A stretch of 37,375 bases of DNA from contig JACQDF010000029.1 in NCBI GenBank assembly GCA_016201205.1, positions 1-37,375 of the forward strand, given 5' to 3'. The DNA comes from Acidobacteriota bacterium. GTDB lineage: Bacteria > Acidobacteriota > Terriglobia > Bryobacterales > Bryobacteraceae. Shown here in pieces: positions 25,684 to 34,911 of the stretch (position 1 is its first letter; the number at the start of each line of letters is the position of its first letter). The translations under genes were made by a program, and so were the position numbers. A model generated the notes under the pieces. It did not search any database and was not told the DNA's origin. It saw only the letters and a list, made by a program, of their open reading frames with translations.

Positions 25684-27636
25684 ATGTCCCCCATGGGCCG
25701 CATCCAGATCCTCTCCGACGATTTGGCCAACAAGATCGCCGCCGGAGAAGTTGTCGAGCGGCCGGCTTCCGTCGTCAAGGAGTTGCTCGAGAACTCGCTC
25801 GATGCCGGCGCCACCGACCTGCGGGTCGATGTGGAAGCCGGCGGCCGCCGCCTGATCCGCCTCGTGGATAACGGCGGCGGCATGCTCCGCGACGACGCCC
25901 TGCTTGCCTTCGAGCGCCATTCCACCAGCAAGATCCGCGCCGCCGGCGACCTGTTCTCGATCGCCACCCTCGGCTTCCGCGGGGAAGCATTGCCGTCCAT
26001 CTCCTCTGTCTCCCGGCTGATTCTCGAGACACGCGCCTCCGAGGAGTCCACCGGCTCGATGGTCGAGATCGCCGGCAGCAAGATCCACAAGTATGAAGAG
26101 ATTGCCCGAACACCGGGCACGACGATCACCGTTCGCGATCTTTTCTTTAATGTGCCCGCGCGGAGGAAGTTTCTCCGCTCCGAGCAGACTGAGCTGGCGC
26201 ACATCGCGTCGCTGGTCACCCACTACTCGCTGGCGCATCCCGACAAGAGCTTTGAACTGCGTCACAACAGCTCGCAGCTCCTGCTGGCCACGCCCGTCGA
26301 GACTCTTCGCGAGCGACTCTACCAGGTGTTCGGGAGCCGGACGCTCGAGGATCTGGTCGAGCTGGGCGAAATCGCGAAGCAAGTGCCCGGTGAAATTGCC
26401 GAGGACGGCGAAGAAGGCGCACCGGTCGTGTTCCGGCTGAGCGGGTTCATCTCGCGCCCGCAGGTGCAGAAGAGCAATCGCAACTCGATTTTCCTTTTCG
26501 TCAACCGCCGCCTGATTCGAGACCGCCTGCTGCTGCACGCGCTGCAATCCGCCTATCACAATGTGATCCCGCCCCACGCGTTCCCCTTTGCCCTCCTGTT
26601 CGTCGGGTGCCCGCCGGAGGAAGTGGACGTCAATGTGCACCCGTCCAAGACCGAAGTCCGCTTCAAGCGTGGCTCGTTCCTCCACGACTTCGTGCGTGAT
26701 GCGATCCTCGAGACGCTCACCCGCCAGCGCCCGGTTTCGAGCGTTCCCGCCCGGGAGACTCCGCAGCCGGCGGCCGAGCTTCCTTACTCCGAGTTCACAC
26801 AGCGTGTCGAGAACGAGCGGTTCGATCCCCCTGTCTCCGATTTTCTACAGCCCTTGACAGCCGTCGAGCAGGCGCAGTTGCCTGAATTCGTTCTGCGGCC
26901 GCAACCGGCGGCGGCGCCTCGTTTCGATTTCGAGGATGCTGCCATCGCCGTGGAAACCGCACCCATCGCGGCTACGCCCGTTAAGCTCCGGATTCCGGAG
27001 ACGCACGGCGCCTTTCCTGAGGACGCCATTCTCGACGCGCCGCCCTCGATGGAGGCTCTTGGAGATCTGCGGCCGCTGGGCCAGTTGCAGGAATCCTTCA
27101 TCGTGGCGGCCGGCCGGGACGGCCTCTGGATCATTGACCAGCACGTGGCGCACGAGCGTATTCTGTTTGAAAAAGTGCTTCGCCAGCGCGCGGCCGGCAA
27201 AGTGGAAATGCAAAACCTCCTCATGCCGCTCATCCTCGATCTGACGCCCGCCCAAGGGATCGAATACAACCGCATCCGCGAGGAACTGCAAGCCGTCGGC
27301 TTCGACACCGAGCCCTTCGGCAACCGTACCATCGCGGTGAAATCGGCGCCCGCGGCGGCCGGCGTCGCCGATGCGGAAAAGCTCATTTTCGAGATCCTCG
27401 AGATCGCCGAAAACGAGCTCCGCAGCGTCTCGCTCGATGATCTGCGGAGGGCCATGTGCGCCTCGATCGCCTGCCGCGCCGCCATCAAGATTAATACGCG
27501 CCTCGATTCCGCCAAAATCGAATGGCTTCTGCGGGAGCTGGCGGCCACCGAGTATCCGATGAGCTGCCCGCACGGCCGGCCGGTGGCCCTGCGCTACGCA
27601 ACCCGCGATATCCTGAAGGGATTCCACAGGATCTGA
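25684..27636 (+). CDS. mutL: DNA mismatch repair protein MutL
   Basis: 650 residues from ATG 25684; ATG 25693 (MGRIQILSD) is equally possible and gives the usual family start. The GHKL ATPase domain has ENSLDAGA, DNGGGM and TLGFRGEALPS. The transducer domain ends in VDVNVHPSKTEVRF near 320. A variable linker (about 350-460) precedes the C-terminal dimerisation domain. That domain carries DQHVAHERILFEK, a variant of the metal-binding endonuclease motif DQHA(X)2E(X)4E with Val for Ala, plus ACRAAIK and CPHGRP. It is therefore probably an endonuclease-type MutL, as in bacteria without MutH. No mutS is in the window. Confidence 0.95.
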   Translation: MSPMGRIQILSDDLANKIAAGEVVERPASVVKELLENSLDAGATDLRVDVEAGGRRLIRLVDNGGGMLRDDALLAFERHSTSKIRAAGDLFSIATLGFRGEALPSISSVSRLILETRASEESTGSMVEIAGSKIHKYEEIARTPGTTITVRDLFFNVPARRKFLRSEQTELAHIASLVTHYSLAHPDKSFELRHNSSQLLLATPVETLRERLYQVFGSRTLEDLVELGEIAKQVPGEIAEDGEEGAPVVFRLSGFISRPQVQKSNRNSIFLFVNRRLIRDRLLLHALQSAYHNVIPPHAFPFALLFVGCPPEEVDVNVHPSKTEVRFKRGSFLHDFVRDAILETLTRQRPVSSVPARETPQPAAELPYSEFTQRVENERFDPPVSDFLQPLTAVEQAQLPEFVLRPQPAAAPRFDFEDAAIAVETAPIAATPVKLRIPETHGAFPEDAILDAPPSMEALGDLRPLGQLQESFIVAAGRDGLWIIDQHVAHERILFEKVLRQRAAGKVEMQNLLMPLILDLTPAQGIEYNRIREELQAVGFDTEPFGNRTIAVKSAPAAAGVADAEKLIFEILEIAENELRSVSLDDLRRAMCASIACRAAIKINTRLDSAKIEWLLRELAATEYPMSCPHGRPVALRYATRDILKGFHRI

Positions 27637-27640
27637 ACCC

Positions 27641-29593
27641 ATGCGGATCGTGATTGCCTTTGCTCTCCTGCTGTCCCTCAAAGCCGCCGAGCGGCCGGTG
27701 CCGCCGCCGGGCGTCGCTGTTTCGGCTGTTGATCGCAAGGAACTTGAAGAAAGTCTCGTCCGCCTTTCCGACGCCATCGGGAAGATCAAGGATCATCCGC
27801 TCGCGCCCGATGTGCTGATTTTCCGCGAGGCCGTGCGGTTCGCACTCACCTACGACGAATTCTTTAAACCGGAAGAAATCGGACGCGCCAGGGACCTGCT
27901 CAAACAGGGCCTGGAACGGGCCGCGCAGCTTGCCCGCGGAGAAGCGCCCTGGAGCAGGACGGGCGGACTGGTGGTCCGCGGCTACCGCTCCCACATCGAC
28001 GACTCGATCCAGCCCTACGGGCTCGTGATCCCGCCCAACTGGTCTTCTTCCCCGGCGCGCCGGTGGCGTCTGGACGCATGGTTTCACGGGCGCAATGAGA
28101 CGCTGAGCGAAGTGAATTTCCTCATCGACCGCCAGACGCGCCCCGGCGAGTTCACTCCGCCGGACACCATCGTGCTCCACCTTTACGGCCGCTACTCGAA
28201 CGCCAACAAGTTCGCTGGCGAGACGGATCTTTTTGAGGCTCTGGCGTCCGTCCAGCGCCACTACCTGATCGATGAGAACCGCATCTCGGTGCGCGGTTTT
28301 TCCATGGGCGGGGCCGCCGCCTGGCATCTGGCGGCTCACCATGCCGGGCTCTGGGCCGCCGCCGCGCCCGGCGCCGGATTCAGCGAATCCGCCGAGTTCC
28401 TGAACATCGCCCGCGACCCTGTCCAGCCAAACTGGTGGGAGAAAAAGCTGTGGCGCCTTTACGATGCGACTGAATACGCGCTCAACTTCTTCAATCTTCC
28501 GCTGGTCGCCTACTCCGGCGAAATCGACCGCCAGAAACAGGCCGCCGACATCATAGCCCGTTTCCTCGAAAAGGAGGGCATGCAGCTCACTCACATCATC
28601 GGGCCGCAGACGCCGCACAGATATCACCCGGACTCGAAAATCGAGATCGATCGCCGTATCAGCGCCATCGCCGGGCGCGGCCGTGATCCGTATCCCCGAA
28701 CGATCAAGTTCACCACCTACACGCTCGCCTACAACCGCATGAAATGGATCCTCGTCGATTCACTGGTGCGGCATTGGGAGCGCGCCACGGTTCTCGCCGA
28801 GGTCGTGGATGAACGCAGCATCAAAACGGCCACCGCCAATGTCGATGCACTCACCGTGGACTTCGGTCCCGGCGGCTGCCCGCTCGCGCCGGATGCCCGG
28901 CCGGTCTTCCTCATCGACGGCCAGCGTGTGGAATCCCTGGCGCCGCCTGCCACCGACCGCTCTTTCCGTGCGCACCTCCGCAAGACCGGAGCGCAATGGC
29001 AGGCTGTCTCCTCGCCTCGAGAGGCTGGTCTCCACAAGCGCCACCAACTCCAGGGCCCCATCGACGACGCCTTCCTGCGACGCTTCATTTTCGTTCTGCC
29101 CACCGGCGAGCCCATGCTCGACGGCCCTGTCACCGAGCGCATCGCCGCCGAACAGGAGCGATCCATCCGCGAATGGCGGCGTCATTTCCGCGGTGACGCC
29201 ATTGTTCGCAAGGACAGCGAAGTGACAGACGCCGACATCGCATCCGCCAACCTCGTGCTCTGGGGAGATCCGTCAAGCAACCGCCTGCTCACGCGCATCG
29301 CGGATCGCCTTCCAGTGCACTGGAACAAGGAATCCGTCACCCTTGGGGCGCGCCAGTTCGCGTCGGGCCGGCACTACCCTGTGCTCATCTACCCCAATCC
29401 GCTCAATCCAACGCGCTACGTGGTCCTCAATTCGGGATTCACCTTCCGCGAGTTCGATTACCTCAACAACGCCCGCCAGGTCCCCAAGCTGCCGGATTGG
29501 GCGATGGTCGATGTTTCCACGCTGGCGGATGGCCGCTTCCCGGGCCGCATCGCCGAGGCAGGATTCTTCGATGAGCGCTGGCAGCCGCAGTAG
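27641..29593 (+). CDS. Secreted alpha/beta hydrolase, prolyl-oligopeptidase/esterase-like
   Basis: 650 residues with a short signal peptide (about 1-16, ending LKAAE). An N-terminal helical region is followed by a small beta domain (RTGGLVVRGYRSHIDDSIQPYGLVIP) and an alpha/beta hydrolase domain. The nucleophile elbow is GFSMGG with Ser221; YSGEID (about 291) may carry the catalytic Asp, and the His is likely in TPHRYH near 328-333. About 345-650 form a further domain of uncertain fold. It starts 4 bp after mutL but is unlikely to be functionally linked to repair. Natural substrate unknown; esterase and peptidase are both possible. Confidence 0.78.
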   Translation: MRIVIAFALLLSLKAAERPVPPPGVAVSAVDRKELEESLVRLSDAIGKIKDHPLAPDVLIFREAVRFALTYDEFFKPEEIGRARDLLKQGLERAAQLARGEAPWSRTGGLVVRGYRSHIDDSIQPYGLVIPPNWSSSPARRWRLDAWFHGRNETLSEVNFLIDRQTRPGEFTPPDTIVLHLYGRYSNANKFAGETDLFEALASVQRHYLIDENRISVRGFSMGGAAAWHLAAHHAGLWAAAAPGAGFSESAEFLNIARDPVQPNWWEKKLWRLYDATEYALNFFNLPLVAYSGEIDRQKQAADIIARFLEKEGMQLTHIIGPQTPHRYHPDSKIEIDRRISAIAGRGRDPYPRTIKFTTYTLAYNRMKWILVDSLVRHWERATVLAEVVDERSIKTATANVDALTVDFGPGGCPLAPDARPVFLIDGQRVESLAPPATDRSFRAHLRKTGAQWQAVSSPREAGLHKRHQLQGPIDDAFLRRFIFVLPTGEPMLDGPVTERIAAEQERSIREWRRHFRGDAIVRKDSEVTDADIASANLVLWGDPSSNRLLTRIADRLPVHWNKESVTLGARQFASGRHYPVLIYPNPLNPTRYVVLNSGFTFREFDYLNNARQVPKLPDWAMVDVSTLADGRFPGRIAEAGFFDERWQPQ

Positions 29594-29596
29594 CAC

Positions 29597-30655
29597 ATGC
29601 GACACGCACTTTTGTTCCTCACCGCCCTTTTGAGCGCCTCCGCACAGACGCGCCCATCGGCTACGCTCGAAACCGCCTCCGCCCGCGCAGTCATCGACCG
29701 GCTGGGCGGCTCCATCGTCCGCTTCGAACTGCGTGATCTGCCGCTGAACCCGCTTGTCTGGAACGATCGCTCGCCGGGCCTGGAAGCGCGTCCCATGGGC
29801 CACTTCCTCTGCCTGGACCGCTGGGGCCAGCCCTCGGAAGCCGAAGCCAGCAACGGCATGCCCTTCCACGGCGAAGCCACTCGAGTGGAATGGAAAGCGG
29901 AGAGCCGCTCGAAAGCCGAGGTGCGCATGACCGCGCACCTCCCGATGGCCGGGCTGGACGTCACCCGCACGGCTCGCCTCCACGAATGGACGCCTGTGCT
30001 GATCGTCACCGAAACCGTCGCCAATCGCAACAAGCTCGGACGCCCATACAACATGGTGCAGCATCCCACCATCGGCCCGCCCTTCCTCGACACCGGCACT
30101 GTCGTCGATTCCAATGCGCGCCGCGGTCTCATGCAGTCCTCGCCGCTCCCCAACCCTGAAGAACCTTCCGTCTGGTGGCCCCAGGCGCTCAAGGACGGCC
30201 AGCCGGTGAACCTCCGCCATCTCACCACCGACCCGGACCCCAATGTCGTTTCTTTCGTCATCGACGAGCAATACGGCTGGGTCACCGCCGCGACGGCTTC
30301 CAAAGAGCTGCTGATCGGCTACATCTGGGCCACACGGGACTATCCCTGGCTCAACATCTGGCGCCACGTCGAGAACGGGCGTCCGCAGGCGCGCGGCCTC
30401 GAGTTCGGCACCACTGGTCTCCACCAGCCTTTCCCCGTCCTGGTGAAGAAAAACCGCATCTTCGGCCGCGGCATCTTCGAGTGGATCGAGCCCGGCCAGA
30501 CCCACGACCGCTCTTACGCCGCGTTTCTGTTGCGCATTCCGAAGGACTACCAGGGGGTTTCGCGAGTCGCCTACAAGGACGGCAGGATCACCGTCGAGGA
30601 GCGCGGCGGCAACCGGAGCCGCGATCTCACGTTGTCGGTGGGAGAGCTTCCTTAG
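29597..30655 (+). CDS. Secreted galactose-mutarotase-fold protein
   Basis: 352 residues with a signal peptide (1-17, LTALLSASAQT). The chain is beta-rich with features of the galactose mutarotase/aldose-1-epimerase superfamily: ATLETASARAVIDRLGGSIVRFELRDL near the start, mid-protein NMVQHPTIGPPFL, and a C-terminal barrel edge. The catalytic Glu and His pairs of true aldose 1-epimerases cannot be assigned with confidence, so activity is uncertain. It follows the hydrolase by 3 bp (stop, three bases, ATG), suggesting co-translation and perhaps a joint role in breaking down an extracellular carbohydrate ester. Its last 29 bp overlap the convergent nitrilase-family gene. Confidence 0.68.
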   Translation: MRHALLFLTALLSASAQTRPSATLETASARAVIDRLGGSIVRFELRDLPLNPLVWNDRSPGLEARPMGHFLCLDRWGQPSEAEASNGMPFHGEATRVEWKAESRSKAEVRMTAHLPMAGLDVTRTARLHEWTPVLIVTETVANRNKLGRPYNMVQHPTIGPPFLDTGTVVDSNARRGLMQSSPLPNPEEPSVWWPQALKDGQPVNLRHLTTDPDPNVVSFVIDEQYGWVTAATASKELLIGYIWATRDYPWLNIWRHVENGRPQARGLEFGTTGLHQPFPVLVKKNRIFGRGIFEWIEPGQTHDRSYAAFLLRIPKDYQGVSRVAYKDGRITVEERGGNRSRDLTLSVGELP

Positions 30656-31532
30656 CCTCGAGCGCCACCGCCCGCGCCGGCGCTTCATTCACCCGAATCT
30701 GAAAAATATCCGGCCGCGCATAGTGGCCCGTCACATCGAGATCGTACTTGCCCTCGGCGATCTCGTCGAGGTCCAGCTCCGCCATCAGGATTTCTTCTTC
30801 TCCATACACCGGCCCGGCCAGCGGGACGCCCTGCGGATTCACGATGATGCTGCCGCCGCGGATCTTGTCCGTGTGCTGGACAGCGCTCAGGACGAAGCAG
30901 CGCCCCTCGAAGGCGATGTGCCGCATGGACAGCGCCCATGTGTCCCGGTCGTCCACGGTGGGCGCGCAGTAGAGTTCGATTCCCTTGGCGTACATCGCCA
31001 TGCGCATCGCCGGCATGTAGTTCTCCCAGCAGATCACGGCGCCGAGTCTGCCCAGCGGCGTCTCGATCACCGCCAGCGTCGAGCCGTCGCCGTAGCCCCA
31101 CACCAGCCGCTCCATCGCCGTGGGCATCACCTTGCGATGCTTGCCCTCGAGCACGCCGTGCGGCGAAAAGAACAGGACCGTGCAATAGAGCGTCCCGCCG
31201 TCACGCTCGATCACCCCGGCCACCAGCCATACCCCGTGCCGCCTGGCCGCTTCGCCCATCCGTTCCGTCCCGGCGCCGGGCACGGCAATCGCCGATTGGA
31301 AATAGCGCCCGAACTCCTTGCGTCCTTCCACCGTCCGGTGTCCCACGACGGCCCCGAAGTTCATTCCTTTCGGATAACCGCCGATGAACGCTTCGGGGAA
31401 CACCACCAGTTGCGCGCCCTGCGACCCCGCCTCTTCAGTGAAGCGCTCGAGTTTGTCGAGCGTCGCCGGCGTGTCGAACAACACCGATCCGGCCTGAACC
31501 ACCGCCGCCCTAGTAACTCTTCTTGTGCCCAT
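30627..31532 (-). CDS. Nitrilase-superfamily carbon-nitrogen hydrolase
   Basis: 301 residues. The Glu-Lys-Cys catalytic triad is complete: Glu47 in VVFPEAFIGGYP, Lys134 in KHRKVMPT and Cys168 in VICWENYMP. The sequence around these (GGYPKGMNFG, WGYGDGSTL) is of the nitrilase/cyanide hydratase branch, not the amidase branch; the actual substrate nitrile is unknown. ATG 31532 is used; it overlaps the end of the upstream MBL-fold gene by 23 bp, and a GTG about ten codons later is an alternative. It is the last gene of a minus-strand operon with two acyl-CoA dehydrogenases. The 3' end overlaps the convergent mutarotase gene by 29 bp. Confidence 0.88.
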   Translation of the reverse strand: MGTRRVTRAAVVQAGSVLFDTPATLDKLERFTEEAGSQGAQLVVFPEAFIGGYPKGMNFGAVVGHRTVEGRKEFGRYFQSAIAVPGAGTERMGEAARRHGVWLVAGVIERDGGTLYCTVLFFSPHGVLEGKHRKVMPTAMERLVWGYGDGSTLAVIETPLGRLGAVICWENYMPAMRMAMYAKGIELYCAPTVDDRDTWALSMRHIAFEGRCFVLSAVQHTDKIRGGSIIVNPQGVPLAGPVYGEEEILMAELDLDEIAEGKYDLDVTGHYARPDIFQIRVNEAPARAVALEAKEALPPTT

Positions 31533-32490
31533 TGCGCGAGTTGACGACCGTGAACTTGCCGTTCGATTGCGCCTCGACCATGATGGAATGTCCCTGCTCC
31601 TGACCCAGCAGATTCGCGATCTTCTGCTCTTCCACGTTGTTCCCGTTTCCGCCGGCCGCGGAAAAATGAAGCTGCCACATGTCCAGCAGCCCGGGAGATT
31701 GCTTCACAACCTGCCACGCCGGCGGGGTTCCGCCCTTTTTCTCGCCGTTGTTCATGATCGCCACCCGCGGCGCGACCGCATGCACCAGCGCCGCCGGGCC
31801 GCTCGAGTCTGCGCCATGATGCGTCGTCAGGTACACATCCACTTTGCCGATGCGGTTCTCCGGACACGCCAGATCGAGTTCTTTGTTCCAGGTCAGATCG
31901 CCCAAATCAAGAAAACGGAACTTGCCGTAAGTGACGACCACGCCGACGCTGCGCGCGTTCTCGCTCTTGTCCTCGTCTTTTTTCGCGACACCCGCGCACA
32001 GAGGATTCGGCTTGCCCGGCCGCCGCGCGACATCGCCGTCGGCCGACAGCACGTCCACTTGCAGGCTCTTTACAGGCAAGCGGTCCCCTGGCTTTACCGT
32101 GTGCCGTTTGGCCTTGCCGGCCACCTCTTCATAGACCTTGTACAGTTGCTCGGGGCTCTTTCCGCTCTCGACGGTTGGCCCATGATCGACAACATTCAGA
32201 ATCGGCATCCTGGCGGCGAGCTGCCCGATTCCGCCCACGTGATCGGTGTGGAAATGCGTGATGATCAGCCAGTCGATCCTGGCAACGCCGGCTTTCTTCG
32301 CCGCCTCCGCGATCCGGCCGGCGTCGCGCCCTTCAAACCCTGGCCAGCCGGTGTCCACCAGCAGCGATTCGCCCGCCGGCGACACCAGCAGCGTCGCCTG
32401 GCCGCCTTCCACGTCGACAAAGTAGATGCTCAGGTTTTTCGCCGCCAGGCACGGCAGCGCGAGCAGCAGCGTAAGCATGAAGCGTTTCAT
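31510..32490 (-). CDS. Secreted metallo-beta-lactamase-fold hydrolase (ComEC/Rec2-like MBL domain)
   Basis: 326 residues from ATG 32490, which has GGAGG 5 bp upstream; the frame stays open further upstream but that part lies inside the acyl-CoA dehydrogenase gene. A signal peptide (about 1-18, LLLALPCLAAK) is followed by the fold: strand YFVDVEGGQATLLVSP, LLVDTGWPG, metal motif THFHTDH (78-84), DHGPTVESG, DLGDLTW and TTHHGADSSG. These motifs resemble the MBL domain of ComEC and related stand-alone proteins. It likely binds two zinc ions in the periplasm. Substrate unknown. It sits 11 bp after the acyl-CoA dehydrogenase gene. Confidence 0.87.
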   Translation of the reverse strand: MKRFMLTLLLALPCLAAKNLSIYFVDVEGGQATLLVSPAGESLLVDTGWPGFEGRDAGRIAEAAKKAGVARIDWLIITHFHTDHVGGIGQLAARMPILNVVDHGPTVESGKSPEQLYKVYEEVAGKAKRHTVKPGDRLPVKSLQVDVLSADGDVARRPGKPNPLCAGVAKKDEDKSENARSVGVVVTYGKFRFLDLGDLTWNKELDLACPENRIGKVDVYLTTHHGADSSGPAALVHAVAPRVAIMNNGEKKGGTPPAWQVVKQSPGLLDMWQLHFSAAGGNGNNVEEQKIANLLGQEQGHSIMVEAQSNGKFTVVNSRNGHKKSY

Positions 32491-32501
32491 TCGAGCCTCC
32501 T

Positions 32502-33611
32502 TTATCCAACTACCTGCCGGGCAATCCGTTCCCGATGATCCCCCGTCTCCCCAAATGCGTTCTCGGACGCTTTGGCTCGCCGGTAATAGAGATGCACGTC
32601 GTTCTCCCACGTGAAGCCCATGCCGCCATGCACCTGAATTCCCCGATTGCCCACTTCGCGATAGGCCTCGCCGGCATAGACCTTGGCCACCGAGACCGCG
32701 GTGGCCGCCTCCGGCAGCCTCTTGTCCAGGGCATAGGCGGCGTAATAGACCGCCGAGCGCGAGCTTTCCGTCCACAGGAACATGTCCGCGCACATGTGCT
32801 GCACTGCCTGGAACTTTCCGATCACCTGATCGAACTGTTTGCGCGTTTTCGCGTAAGCGACGGTCAACTCGAGCACCTTTGACATGCCTCCCGTCATTTC
32901 CGCCGCCAACGCCACCGTGGCCACGGCGAGCGCGTGGGACAGAGCGTTTTCGGCCGCCGCCCCTTTCATCAGCAGCTCAGCCGGCGTCCCTTCGAATTTC
33001 ATCTCGTACACCGGACGCGTCCGGTCCATGCCTTTCAGACGGCAGATCCCGGAGCCGGCGGAATCCTTGCTGACGGCGAACAGCGCCATCTCCCCGCTGA
33101 GCCTGGCGGCAACGACGACAAACGAGGAGGCGCAGGCGTCGGTCACGAACATCTTTCGCCCATGCAGCTTGTAACCGTTGCCGTCTGCCTCCGCCCGGGT
33201 TCGCCATCCTGCCGGGTCCCATTCCGCGCTGTCCTCAATCAGCGCGGCGGTGGCGCATGCTTTGCCTTCGATCATCGGAGTCAGGTATCTCCTTTTCGCC
33301 TCGCTTCCAGCGGCCGCCACCAGCGGCCCCGCCAGCGCCACTGACGACAGGAACGGGCCCGGCAGCAGCGCGCGGCCCATCTGCTCGAACACAGCCGCCA
33401 TTTCCACCATCCCCAGCCCCATGCCGCCGTCCTCTTCATCACAGATCATGCCAGTCCAGCCCTGGTCCGCCATTTTCTTCCACAAGCCCGCGTCGTGCGC
33501 GGTCTCGGTTTCCATCAGACGGCGCACTTCCGCCATCGGGCATTCGTTGGCCAGGAATTCACGCGCCGATTTCTGCAACAACAGTTGTGTTTCGTTCAAT
33601 TCGAATCTCAT
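32502..33611 (-). CDS. Acyl-CoA dehydrogenase, subunit B of a pair
   Basis: 369 residues from ATG 33611, with GGAGA 4 bp upstream. The acyl-CoA dehydrogenase fold is visible: an N-terminal helical domain (MRFELNETQLLLQKSAREFL), a beta domain (LHGRKMFVTDACAS) and the C-terminal helical domain with IQVHGGMGFTWENDVHLYYRRAK. It starts 11 bp after the partner gene. Two adjacent, distinct acyl-CoA dehydrogenase genes of this size are typical of heterotetrameric enzymes such as the FadE/ChsE pairs of actinobacteria, in which the FAD site is shared between subunits. That pairing is an inference here. Confidence 0.88.
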   Translation of the reverse strand: MRFELNETQLLLQKSAREFLANECPMAEVRRLMETETAHDAGLWKKMADQGWTGMICDEEDGGMGLGMVEMAAVFEQMGRALLPGPFLSSVALAGPLVAAAGSEAKRRYLTPMIEGKACATAALIEDSAEWDPAGWRTRAEADGNGYKLHGRKMFVTDACASSFVVVAARLSGEMALFAVSKDSAGSGICRLKGMDRTRPVYEMKFEGTPAELLMKGAAAENALSHALAVATVALAAEMTGGMSKVLELTVAYAKTRKQFDQVIGKFQAVQHMCADMFLWTESSRSAVYYAAYALDKRLPEAATAVSVAKVYAGEAYREVGNRGIQVHGGMGFTWENDVHLYYRRAKASENAFGETGDHRERIARQVVG

Positions 33612-33622
33612 CGCGTCTCCTG

Positions 33623-34810
33623 TTAATAGCTCTTGGGCAGCCCCAGGACAAAATGCCCGATAATGTTGCGCTGGATCTCGCTGGTTCCCGCCTCGATCGT
33701 GTTGCCGCGCGTGCGCAGGAATCCGTAAGCCCACTCTCCGCCATCCACCGCGTGCGGAGATCCTTCCTCCAGCATCCCGTAAGGCCCCAGAATCTCCTGC
33801 GCCGTTTGCTGGAACCGCTGGTTGTACTCGCTCCAGAAGATCTTCAGAATCGAGCCCTCGGGCCCCGGGATGCCCGCGCCGCTCAACCGCGAGATCGAGC
33901 GCATCTGGTTCAGCCGGAACACCTCGAGCTCCGTATAGGCCTGCGCCAGCTTCTGCCGCACGACCGCATCCTCGCTGAGCGGCCGGCCATTTTTCCTGAT
34001 CTGCCTGGTCAGCTCGACCAGCCGGTCAAACGACCGCCGGTACACGATGGTGATGCTCGCCCCGAGAGTCGCCCGCTCGTGCATCAGGGTTCCCAGCGCC
34101 ACCTCCCAGCCCTGATTCACCTTGCCCAGAACATTCGCCGCCGGCGTCCTCACGTTGTTGAAGAACAACTCCGCGAATTCCGATTCGCCCGACATTTGCC
34201 GGATCGGCCGCACCTCGATGCCCGGGCTCTTCATGTCCACCAGAATGTAGGTCAGGCCTTTGTGCTTGGGGGCCGACGGATCGGTGCGAACCACCAGCGC
34301 GCACCAGTCCGCCACCCATCCGTAGCTGTTCCACACTTTTTGTCCGTCGATGACGAAGTGGTCGCCGTCCAGTCGCGCCGTGCTGCGCAATCCGGCGACG
34401 TCCGAGCCCGCGTTGGGCTCGCTGAAGCCCTGGCACCAGATCTCCTCCGCGCTGAGGATCTTCGGCAGAAAACGCCGCTTCTGCTCCTCGGTTCCGAAAT
34501 GAATGATCGTCGGCCCGATCAGCCCGACGCCCAGCGTGTTGGCGATCGGCGGCGCCTGCGCCCGCGCCATCTCTTCCAGAAAGATCACCTGCTCCATCAG
34601 CGAGGCGCCCCGCCCGCCATACTCCTTCGGCCACGCCACCCCGGCCCAGCCGCCCTCGTACAGCCTGCGCTGCCAGGCCCGCAGGTGCTCGAAGCGCTCC
34701 CGCATCGTTTCTTCGGCTCCTCGCGCGACCGGCTTCGGAGCGTTGGCCTTCAGCCATGCCCGTAACTCATCGCGAAACCGTTCCTGTTCCGGTGTCGGTG
34801 TCAAGTCCAT
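33623..34810 (-). CDS. Acyl-CoA dehydrogenase, subunit A of a pair
   Basis: 395 residues from ATG 34810 (MDLTPTPEQERFRDELRAWL), preceded by GAGAG; the frame is open 14 codons further up but without a good start. FAD-binding features: the QGFSEPNAGSDVAGLRSTA beta-domain segment, KVWNSYGWVADWCALVVRT, and a C-terminal RGNTIEAGTSEIQRNIIGHF typical of the family. It is the first gene of a minus-strand operon and is divergent from the zinc-ribbon membrane protein, with a 101-bp intergenic region. It likely oxidises an acyl-CoA in beta-oxidation; chain or ring specificity is unknown. Confidence 0.9.
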   Translation of the reverse strand: MDLTPTPEQERFRDELRAWLKANAPKPVARGAEETMRERFEHLRAWQRRLYEGGWAGVAWPKEYGGRGASLMEQVIFLEEMARAQAPPIANTLGVGLIGPTIIHFGTEEQKRRFLPKILSAEEIWCQGFSEPNAGSDVAGLRSTARLDGDHFVIDGQKVWNSYGWVADWCALVVRTDPSAPKHKGLTYILVDMKSPGIEVRPIRQMSGESEFAELFFNNVRTPAANVLGKVNQGWEVALGTLMHERATLGASITIVYRRSFDRLVELTRQIRKNGRPLSEDAVVRQKLAQAYTELEVFRLNQMRSISRLSGAGIPGPEGSILKIFWSEYNQRFQQTAQEILGPYGMLEEGSPHAVDGGEWAYGFLRTRGNTIEAGTSEIQRNIIGHFVLGLPKSY

Positions 34811-34911
34811 ATTTCTCTCGCTTTGCCTCGCGGCAGTCTCCAATCTTAACATCCGCCTGACTGGCGGGAACTCGCCACCCTCGTGTAACGTAGTTCTAGA
34901 CGGAGCCTGTT

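Noticed and set aside
22373-25855. 1160-codon plus-strand reading frame opposite the tricorn-type protease
   Set aside because: It is an antisense shadow in GC-rich DNA: its translation is rich in Arg, His and Val with no domain, while the minus strand has a signal peptide, propeller repeats and a catalytic domain.
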